Assembly (NCBI GenBank): GCA_947630525.1
Contig: CANRHW010000026.1
Location: forward strand, 1 to 12,539
DNA: 12,539 nucleotides
Direction: 5' to 3'
From: an uncultured Clostridia bacterium
GTDB lineage: Bacteria; Bacillota; Clostridia; UMGS1883
Shown piece after piece: positions 7,563 through 12,539 of this stretch. The number at the start of each line of letters is the position of its first letter. Positions within the stretch are counted from its first letter, which is position 1. The position numbers were made by a program, and so were the translations under genes. The notes beneath the pieces were generated by a model that worked only from the letters and a program-made list of their open reading frames with translations, ran no database searches and had not been told where the DNA came from.

Positions 7563-8523
7563 GGAGCTGGTTTTTTATGATTATGAATTCCGGCCTTTGG
7601 GCCGGGTGGCCCGGGCGGCGGACATCTATCACAAGGAGCTGTACAACGGCATCGGCTCATTTGAGGCGGAAATTGACCGTACGGAACCCATGGCGGCGGA
7701 GCTGCTCAACAGGAATTATACCGTGGTGATATGGGATGGGCTCCAGGCGGTCATTACATCGGCCCAGGCGGCGGCGGGGGAAGGCACGGTCCGCATATAC
7801 GGACGCACCCCAAACTGGCTGCTGGCCAAACGGGCTTGCCCCAACTTTGGACACAGGAAAGGCACCCCGTATGAATTGGCGCATTCCCTTGTGGAGGAGG
7901 TCTGGGGCGACAGCATTGCGGTGGGGCCCGGCCGGAGCCTGAAAGCGGAGGAGACCACGTTTTGGAGAAACGTTTACAATCCGCTCAGCGAAGTGGTGGC
8001 CGACTGCCTTGACAGGGCGGAGGGCGGCCACCGGGTGGTATACGATATAAAAGGCAAACAGTGGAGGTTTGAGACCTACGAGGGACGGCCGCTGCCGCTG
8101 GTGTTTTCGGCCGACAGGCGAAACGCGGCTGACATAAGCTACAGCCGAAGCGTGTTGGACTATTTTAACGGCGGTTTTTATACCACTGACGAAAATTCCG
8201 GCGTGTGGAATGAAATATCGTCTGACAGAGAGGGTATTTACCGCTGGACGGCCAGACTTGCCAGCACAGGCGAAAGCTCGGCCAAAAACGAGCTGGATAA
8301 GAAAAAAATCGAGAGCGGCATAGATTTTAACGCCCAGGGCCTGCGCCGGGGAAAGGATTACGAGCTGGGCGATCTGGTAAAAGCCGTCCATGCGCCCGGA
8401 GGACGCAGAGTCGTCTGTGAAATGAGAATTACGGCGGTGGAAAGGTGGGCGTCATACAACGACAGCGGAGAGCGCCCGCTGCTTGAAGAGCGCGGCTCAG
8501 AAAAAATGGAGGCAAATCAGTGA
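7555..8523 (+). CDS. Tail hub / tail-associated protein (Gp37-like family)
   Basis: A 322-residue protein. I choose ATG 7555, overlapping the Dit stop, because GGGGTGA lies about six bases before it; an open frame extends back to TTG 7519 but has no better site. It matches the siphovirus ReqiPepy6 Gp37-like family in layout: LVFYDYEFRPLGRV at the start, then YHKELYNGIGSFEAEID, YTVVIWDGLQAVITSAQ, a RIYGRTPNWLLAKR segment (residues about 88-101), NPLSEVVADCLD, and near the end GIDFNAQGLRRGKDYELGDLV (the L-R-x-G-x-D-Y-x-L-G-D-x-V motif). Such proteins cap the tube at the tail tip and trigger ejection. No lysozyme or peptidase domain is attached, so the hub is minimal. Confidence 0.82.
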   Translation: MCRELVFYDYEFRPLGRVARAADIYHKELYNGIGSFEAEIDRTEPMAAELLNRNYTVVIWDGLQAVITSAQAAAGEGTVRIYGRTPNWLLAKRACPNFGHRKGTPYELAHSLVEEVWGDSIAVGPGRSLKAEETTFWRNVYNPLSEVVADCLDRAEGGHRVVYDIKGKQWRFETYEGRPLPLVFSADRRNAADISYSRSVLDYFNGGFYTTDENSGVWNEISSDREGIYRWTARLASTGESSAKNELDKKKIESGIDFNAQGLRRGKDYELGDLVKAVHAPGGRRVVCEMRITAVERWASYNDSGERPLLEERGSEKMEANQ

Positions 8524-9389
8524 AGTATTATTTTGGAGATAATAGAGAATACGGCGCCGACGACATCAAAAAGGCCTTCGGCGTGCTGGCGGCCAAGGGC
8601 GGAATAGAGCTGGGACTGAGCGACGGCGAGGAGTACGACGCTTCGGCCCTTAACAGGCTGATTGGCGCGGCGGTGGCAAAGGGCGTCGTTACGGAGAGCA
8701 ATAGCTGCCTCCGATTGGACAGGAAGAATGACGAATACTACATAAATCCCGGCAAGGCGGTGTTTTCTGACGGAGGCATAGCCGAGGTGGAGGAAGAAAC
8801 CAAGGTGGATATCGGCAAAGGCAGTTATCTGTATATCGCTTACAATGAAACCCTTGACGAGGTATATTTTCTCGTTAAATCCGCCCCGGTCGAGGACGGC
8901 GGCGGGGTTCTTACGGTACCTATCGCCTATGTTGAGGAGAACGGCGCGGTTCGTGATCTGCGCGTTTTTGCTCGGGGAAAGCTGCCCGCGCTGCCATCGG
9001 CTACCTGGAACGTGCTCAGGGAGGCGGAGTTTACCATCGACCAGTCCACAATTACCTTTGGCGACCTGCATACCGGCGGTTATGTGGAGGCCCGGCATCC
9101 CATCGAGGGAGATATCAATTTTATGATGGTTGAACGCGAGGCCTGTATTTCGTACATGAATATCAAAGACGGCGCGGCCACATACAGACTTGTGGCCAAC
9201 GGCGGCAGCGGTTACAGGAGCAATTCCCGCGATTGCCTGTGCGTAGGCTTCTTTGGCAGTATGTACCGGGCTACGTATTTGGGCGGCGGCCAGGGATATA
9301 TTAATATGAGGTACTATATTCCGAGCGGACAGGGGCTTAAGAGTTATACCTACAAAGCCCTGGTCGGCATAGTTTCAAATGGGGACTAA
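8520..9389 (+). CDS. Putative tail-tip appendage / receptor-binding protein
   Basis: A 289-residue protein starting with GTG 8520, overlapping the hub stop by four bases, with GGAGG seven bases upstream. I do not recognise a named family. The N-terminal MKYYFGDNREYGADDIKKAF resembles the start of baseplate or collar proteins that dock to the hub. Residues 30-160 contain a compact beta-rich module with the pattern CLRLDRKNDEYYINPGKAVF, YLYIAYNETLDEVYFLV and GGVLTVPIAYVEENGAVRDL, often seen in upper-baseplate proteins before a receptor-binding domain. The last 100 residues are Gly- and Tyr-rich, with NGGSGYRSNS and YLGGGQGYINMRYY, plausibly a head domain. It is the last phage gene; no holin, endolysin or chaperone follows. 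Receptor binding is inferred from position. Confidence 0.5.
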   Translation: MKYYFGDNREYGADDIKKAFGVLAAKGGIELGLSDGEEYDASALNRLIGAAVAKGVVTESNSCLRLDRKNDEYYINPGKAVFSDGGIAEVEEETKVDIGKGSYLYIAYNETLDEVYFLVKSAPVEDGGGVLTVPIAYVEENGAVRDLRVFARGKLPALPSATWNVLREAEFTIDQSTITFGDLHTGGYVEARHPIEGDINFMMVEREACISYMNIKDGAATYRLVANGGSGYRSNSRDCLCVGFFGSMYRATYLGGGQGYINMRYYIPSGQGLKSYTYKALVGIVSNGD

Positions 9390-9441
9390 CGCCCCGCAGC
9401 GAATTGATGATTTTAATTGGAATTAGTATTAGTATAAAAAC

Positions 9442-9470
9442 TTGACAATAATCCCCCTGTATGTTATAAT
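9442..9470 (+). promoter_or_regulatory. Consensus sigma-A promoter for the rodA operon
   Basis: TTGACA at 9442-9447 and TATAAT at 9465-9470 are separated by exactly 17 bases: both boxes and the spacer are full consensus. An A-rich stretch (about 9430-9441) precedes the -35 and could act as an UP-like element. Transcription would start near 9477, giving a leader of about 108 bases before the RodA ATG. The -10 lies in the loop of the inverted repeat annotated separately, and the probable start site is in its right arm. A promoter this strong upstream of a cell-wall polymerase suggests it is held down by a repressor or by the hairpin. Confidence 0.82.
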
Positions 9471-9492
9471 TACAGCATACAGGGGGATTTTT
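9450..9492 (+). terminator. Perfect 14-bp inverted repeat plus T-run: phage-operon terminator and/or operator
   Basis: The arms 9450-9463 (AATCCCCCTGTATG) and 9476-9489 (CATACAGGGGGATT) are exact reverse complements, with a 12-base loop. The right arm ends in five G residues followed by A and then five T residues (9488-9492), so RNA from the phage genes would form a stable intrinsic terminator. The same DNA surrounds the -10 box and probable start site of the next promoter, so it is also a good operator candidate. RNA started at the promoter contains at most the right arm and cannot form the hairpin. What I see is the repeat and T-run; the dual role is inference. Confidence 0.72.
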
Positions 9493-9584
9493 ACGGCATT
9501 GTGAGGGATTGGCGCCGGAGTTTCCCGTCCAAGGGGCCGGAAACGGCAACGCGCAAAAAAAGATTTTTAGAGGGAGGCGGCTGC

Positions 9585-10694
9585 ATGGAGAAAAAGGGAC
9601 TGTTCTCAGACACGGTGGATCACACCCTGCTGATATACGTGATAATCACCTCGCTGCTGGGCATTGTGGCCATTAACAGCGCCGCCGCCAGTATAGAGGG
9701 TCATTACCGTTATGTAATAGTTCAGTCGGCGGCCTTTCTGCTGGGTATGGCGGCCATGACGGCGCTGACCTTTTTTAATTATAAGTATTTGTACAAGCTC
9801 CGATTTGTATTTTTTGGCCTGGCCGTGGCGCTGTTGGCCGTGGTGCTGGTCATAGGCCGCATCCGCGGTGGCACTAAGGGCTGGATAGCCATCGGCCCGG
9901 TTAATCTTCAGCCGGCCGAGCTGACGAAGCTTTGCTTTATCATTACCATATCCTGCCACCTGTCCAAGGTGTCGGACAGTATAAATAAGCCTAAAACTCT
10001 GCTGCTGCTTTTGCTGCACCTGGGAATATATGTGGGGCTTATCCTTATGCAGCCCGATCTGGGCACGGCCATGGTCTTTGTGGTGATTTTCGCCGCGGGG
10101 CTGTTCTTTGCCGGGATAAGCCTGAAATATGTGTTCGGAGCAGCGGGGGCGGTGGCCCTGGCCTCGCCTGTAATATGGTTCCTGCTGCGGCCACACCAGC
10201 GCAACCGCATACTGAGCTTTCTCGACCCGGAGAGGGACCCCACCGGCACGGGCTACCATGTTTTGCAGTCAAAGCTGGCTATCGGCAGCGGCGAAATATG
10301 GGGCAGGGGTTACCTGAGCGGCCCCCAGACCCAGTACGGCTATCTGCCCGAACGGCAGACCGACTTTATATTTTCCTCGATAGGGGAAGAGTTTGGCTTT
10401 GTGGGCTGCGTTATAATCGCGGCGCTGCTGTTTTCGATAATATTCCGCTGCTTTAAGGACGCAATGGACAGCCGCCACGAGCCCTTTGGTATGTTTATAT
10501 GCGTGGGGGTGGGAGCGATGATGTTCACCCACACCTTTGAAAATATAGGTATGTGCCTGGGGATAATGCCCATAACGGGCATACCCCTGCCTTTTGTGAG
10601 CTACGGCGGCAGCAGTATGCTGACCTGCTGCGCGGCAATAGGACTGGTGCAGAGCGTGGTCACCCGGCGAAGGCGGACAAAATTTGACATTTAG
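9585..10694 (+). CDS. rodA: SEDS peptidoglycan glycosyltransferase, RodA/FtsW family
   Basis: A 369-residue integral membrane protein that polymerises lipid II into glycan strands, working with a class B penicillin-binding protein. ATG 9585 is chosen for its AGAGGGAGG site; the GTG frame at 9501 would add a basic, non-family extension. Hallmarks: HTLLIYVIITSLLGIVAINS as the first membrane helix, GGTKGWIAIGPVNLQPAELTK (about 95-115), QPDLGTAMVF (156-165), NRILSFLDPERDPTGTGYH with LAIGSGEIWGRG (207-242), PERQTDFIFSSIGEEFG with the catalytic-type Asp at 260, and GIPLPFVSYGGSSML near the end. About ten membrane helices are visible. The G..KGWI.IG..NLQP and TDFIF patterns favour RodA over FtsW, but the SpoVE/FtsW/RodA split is not certain from sequence alone. 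It heads a three-gene operon. Confidence 0.93.
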   Translation: MEKKGLFSDTVDHTLLIYVIITSLLGIVAINSAAASIEGHYRYVIVQSAAFLLGMAAMTALTFFNYKYLYKLRFVFFGLAVALLAVVLVIGRIRGGTKGWIAIGPVNLQPAELTKLCFIITISCHLSKVSDSINKPKTLLLLLLHLGIYVGLILMQPDLGTAMVFVVIFAAGLFFAGISLKYVFGAAGAVALASPVIWFLLRPHQRNRILSFLDPERDPTGTGYHVLQSKLAIGSGEIWGRGYLSGPQTQYGYLPERQTDFIFSSIGEEFGFVGCVIIAALLFSIIFRCFKDAMDSRHEPFGMFICVGVGAMMFTHTFENIGMCLGIMPITGIPLPFVSYGGSSMLTCCAAIGLVQSVVTRRRRTKFDI

Positions 10695-10712
10695 CGCGGA
10701 GGCGAAGGAATT

Positions 10713-11636
10713 TTGACGGTAATATACTCAAAGATACTTTATCTGGCGCTGATGATAATAATTGGCTTTGTCTGTGAAAAGACCGGCTATGTGGATAAGC
10801 TGTGCGACAGGACGGGGAAAGTAATAAAAAACGTGACTTTGCCGCTGCTGGTGCTGACCAGCGTTACCGGCCAGAACGTTGACAGAGGGGCCGCCGGCGA
10901 GGCGGCCATAGTGGTGGCCTTTGCCTTTGCGGGAATGGCCATTCTTGCGGCGGCGGGCTTTGTTACCGCAAAGCTATTTAAACTGGGGCGGACGCAGACG
11001 CCGATACATATTTGCCTGGGCACCTTTGGCAACGTGGTCTTTTTGTGTTATCCGTTAGTTCAGGCGGTGTTCGGCGACGCGGGCATATTATTTGCGGTGT
11101 TTTATGCAATCGCCAACGATTCCATGCTGTGGACGCTGGGCGTTGCCTCGGTCAGCGGCGAAAGGGGCGTCAAGAGCCTTAAACACTTGATTAATCCCTG
11201 CACGGTGACCTTTGTGGCGGCGCTGACCATGCTTTGTTTGAGGCTTAAGCTGCCCGAGCCCTTTAACTCCGCTTTTTCCGCGGTGGGAGCGGCGACGACG
11301 CCCCTTTCAATGATGTTCATTGGAGCGACGCTGGCGGGCATAAGCTTCGCCGGAGCGCTAAAAAAGCCGCAGATATATGTGCTTACGGTGATAAAAATGA
11401 TAATTGTGCCGGTGCTGGCAATGCTTGTTATAAGGCTGCTTTCGCTGCCTTTGAGCATGCCGGCGGCGGGCGCGCTGGTATTCCAGCTGGCAATGCCCTG
11501 TCAGACCATTTTTGCGGTCATAGCTTCGGAATACAAGCTCGACACCGCCTACGCGGCGGAAATAATATTTATTACGACCGTGTTTTCAGCGGTAAGCCTG
11601 CCTCTTGTGTACAGGCTTATGGAGATAATATTGTAG
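10713..11636 (+). CDS. AEC-family transporter (auxin efflux carrier type permease)
   Basis: A 307-residue membrane protein with about ten hydrophobic helices in two halves, as is usual for the AEC family of the bile/arsenite/riboflavin transporter group. It starts at TTG 10713, 18 bases after the RodA stop, with GGAGGCGAAGGA before it. Family features are MIIIGFVCEKTGYVDK followed by IKNVTLPLLVLTSVTG (helix 1-2 region), HICLGTFGNVVFLCYPLVQAVFG, an AIANDSMLWTLGV stretch, LSMMFIGATLAGISF in the middle, and FQLAMPCQTIFAVIASEY near the end. Substrates of bacterial members are mostly unknown (organic anions such as malate in a few cases), so I give none. Co-transcription with rodA is likely from spacing alone. 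Confidence 0.9.
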   Translation: MTVIYSKILYLALMIIIGFVCEKTGYVDKLCDRTGKVIKNVTLPLLVLTSVTGQNVDRGAAGEAAIVVAFAFAGMAILAAAGFVTAKLFKLGRTQTPIHICLGTFGNVVFLCYPLVQAVFGDAGILFAVFYAIANDSMLWTLGVASVSGERGVKSLKHLINPCTVTFVAALTMLCLRLKLPEPFNSAFSAVGAATTPLSMMFIGATLAGISFAGALKKPQIYVLTVIKMIIVPVLAMLVIRLLSLPLSMPAAGALVFQLAMPCQTIFAVIASEYKLDTAYAAEIIFITTVFSAVSLPLVYRLMEIIL

Positions 11637-11648
11637 CCGGAGGGAAAA

Positions 11649-12314
11649 ATGACTTACAGACTTGAAAATGCTACGCTGAGAGCGGCGCTCCGCCGAGCCG
11701 CGCAAGAACTGAATACCGACTTAAACGGATTGGATCGGGAGCTGGGGCTGATCGGGGGCACGCTGAATTTCATTACCGAGTACGGCATTGTGCCGGAGGG
11801 TGAGCTGATGGCTCGCCTTGAACGGCTTTTGGGCATGACAAGCGATGAAATAAACGGGCGCTCCGGCGAACTGATGCTTGAAGCGCCGCGAACCATTGCC
11901 GTGTATAAGAAAGTGACCTTTGAAAAAGGCGACAAAGCCATTGAAAATATGGTCGGCACCATGATGGTGGACCGTATGGAAAGGGACGACAGGGAGTATG
12001 TGGGCCTGATAGTTAACGACAGCTCTATGCGCCGGGCCGGCATACTTCAGGGCGATGTGGTGGTGCTGCGCCGTCAGGCGGTGGCCCGGGACGGAGACAT
12101 TGTCGCCGCCGAAACGGATGGGGTCACCGTGGTGCGCCGCTACCGCCGCAAGGGCTCGATAGCATGGCTGGATGCCGAGGGTTATGTGGGCGATGGGCCG
12201 GACGTTATTCCAATCGACGGCGAGACCCGAACCGCCCGGGTGCGTATCTGGGGCAAGGTTGTCTCGTCAACGAGGCTGTACGAAAAGGACGGCATTGCTC
12301 CGGACGGGGACTGA
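11649..12314 (+). CDS. LexA/cI-like regulator with S24 domain, catalytic Lys replaced
   Basis: A 221-residue protein with GGAGGG before ATG 11649, 12 bases after the AEC stop. Residues 10-68 fit a diverged XRE-type helix-turn-helix (LRRAAQELNTDLNGLDRELG, then a LMARLERLLGMTSDEI helix). Residues about 115-210 are an S24 peptidase domain: IVNDSSMRRAGILQGDVVVL, with Ser126 at the nucleophile position, followed by ARDGDIVAAETDGVTVVRRY. Counting 37 residues from the Ser, as between Ser119 and Lys156 in E. coli LexA, lands without gaps on Arg163 (CGC, 12135-12137). An Ala-Gly cleavage site is not evident in the linker. It is probably a DNA-binding regulator that does not cleave itself. Whether it is host-derived or a leftover phage repressor cannot be told. 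Confidence 0.75.
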   Translation: MTYRLENATLRAALRRAAQELNTDLNGLDRELGLIGGTLNFITEYGIVPEGELMARLERLLGMTSDEINGRSGELMLEAPRTIAVYKKVTFEKGDKAIENMVGTMMVDRMERDDREYVGLIVNDSSMRRAGILQGDVVVLRRQAVARDGDIVAAETDGVTVVRRYRRKGSIAWLDAEGYVGDGPDVIPIDGETRTARVRIWGKVVSSTRLYEKDGIAPDGD

Positions 12315-12330
12315 CAGCGGCAAAAACCTG

Positions 12331-12359
12331 TAATTTACGCCTCTCTCACAGCATATATT
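12331..12359 (+). promoter_or_regulatory. Possible sigma-E-type sporulation promoter for yabP
   Basis: CATATATT at 12352-12359 matches a sigma-E -10 (CATACAAT-like) at most positions, and TAATTTA at 12331-12337 is a partial -35 match with a 14-base spacer, which is the right spacing. YabP-family genes are sporulation genes, so a mother-cell promoter is expected somewhere upstream. The match is imperfect and the region is AT-rich, so this is only a candidate. Confidence 0.3.
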
Positions 12360-12383
12360 TATCTGTGGGGGAGGTGATTTTTT
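12340..12383 (+). promoter_or_regulatory. Leader hairpin burying the yabP Shine-Dalgarno, with T-run
   Basis: Bases 12340-12351 (CCTCTCTCACAG) can pair with 12363-12374 (CTGTGGGGGAGG) in a 12-bp stem with two G-U pairs and an 11-base loop. The right arm contains the GGAGG of the ribosome site, and six T residues (12378-12383) follow three bases after the stem, running into the TTG start. The element can therefore be a terminator for the upstream operon, a translational lock on yabP in read-through RNA, or both. The pairing is seen directly; the role is inferred. Confidence 0.55.
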
Positions 12384-12539
12384 GCCTGACAACGGAAATC
12401 TTATCCTCGAAAACAGGGAAAAACTCTGCGTTTCGGCGGTCAGCGACGTGGAGAGCTTTGATGAAAAAAAGATAGTGCTGAGGGTGGGCGACAGCCGGCT
12501 CACTGTACTTGGCAGCGGACTTAGACTCAGCGCGGTGAG
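12382..12539 (+). CDS. yabP: Sporulation protein YabP/YqfC family (3' end outside window)
   Basis: The first 52 codons of a YabP-family protein, cut by the window edge. The start is TTG 12382, with a near-ideal GGAGGTGAT ribosome site. The visible sequence LENREKLCVSAVSDVESFDE followed by KKIVLRVGDSRLTVLGSGLRL aligns with YabP (relatives read ...I.GV..VESFD...I.L.T..G.L.I.G..L.I). In B. subtilis yabP lies next to yabQ and divIC, and the family is linked to spore formation under mother-cell control. Here it follows an S24 regulator rather than the S4-domain gene often found upstream. YqfC, a paralogue, cannot be fully excluded from this short piece, but the VESFD pattern favours YabP. It indicates a sporulating Firmicute. 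Confidence 0.82.
   Translation, partial: MPDNGNLILENREKLCVSAVSDVESFDEKKIVLRVGDSRLTVLGSGLRLSAV

Noticed and set aside
7657..8391. 244-codon open frame on the minus strand within the hub gene
   Set aside because: It is a shadow of the GC-rich coding strand; the product has no recognisable pattern and the + strand frame has clear family motifs.
9450..9489. Phage attachment site at the junction palindrome
   Set aside because: No integrase, no second copy of the arms elsewhere in the window, and promoter/terminator functions explain the repeat better.
9501..9584. Longer RodA start at GTG 9501
   Set aside because: It would add 28 mostly basic residues unlike the family, while ATG 9585 has a good AGAGGGAGG site and starts just before the first membrane helix.
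9606..10259. 217-codon minus-strand open frame opposite rodA
   Set aside because: Low-complexity, Gln/His-rich product typical of an antisense shadow of a membrane protein gene.
12164..12475. Plus-strand open frame spanning the end of the S24 gene and the start of yabP
   Set aside because: It overlaps two real genes in another frame, has no ribosome site, and reads as random composition.
1..12539. tRNA, rRNA, CRISPR array or insertion sequence
   Set aside because: No cloverleaf, spaced direct repeats, or transposase motifs were seen; nearly all bases are accounted for by the genes listed and the longest gap is 195 bases.

Overview
The window reads as chromosome of an endospore-forming Clostridia-type Firmicute with moderately high GC. 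The main evidence is the 5' end of a YabP/YqfC-family sporulation gene at the right edge, consensus GGAGG ribosome sites, and Gram-positive siphophage gene families. Every gene I support is on the + strand, and there is almost no intergenic DNA.

Region 1 (1-9389) is a densely packed siphophage morphogenesis cluster. In order it holds: portal (5' end cut by the window), a small putative head-closure protein, a gp10-like minor capsid/adaptor protein, a DUF6673-like putative tail chaperone, a Gp15-family tail chaperone, a GP20-type scaffold, the major capsid protein, a head-tail connector, a probable tail terminator, the major tail tube protein, a short tape measure, distal tail protein (Dit), a Gp37-like tail hub, and a last gene that is probably a tail-tip appendage. 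Most start/stop codons overlap or nearly touch, as in one transcript. All genes are intact. No holin, endolysin, integrase or phage replication gene follows; the cluster runs directly into host genes. The gene order is unusual. The closure, adaptor and two chaperone genes, which normally lie after the capsid gene and around the tail tube gene, sit together between portal and scaffold.

Region 2 (9390-9584) is the junction. It carries a fully consensus sigma-A promoter (TTGACA, 17 bp, TATAAT) whose -10 box lies in the loop of a perfect 14-bp inverted repeat followed by a T-run. The site could terminate the phage transcript, start the next operon, and serve as an operator.

Region 3 (9585-12314) is a three-gene operon: a RodA/FtsW-type SEDS peptidoglycan polymerase, an AEC-family permease, and a LexA/cI-like S24-domain regulator. 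The regulator's catalytic Lys position appears to be Arg, so it may be unable to cleave itself.

Region 4 (12315-12539) is a short leader plus the first 52 codons of yabP. The leader can fold into a long hairpin that buries the yabP Shine-Dalgarno sequence and is followed by six T residues. A possible sigma-E-like -10 lies in its loop, which repeats the layout of the junction site upstream of the RodA gene.
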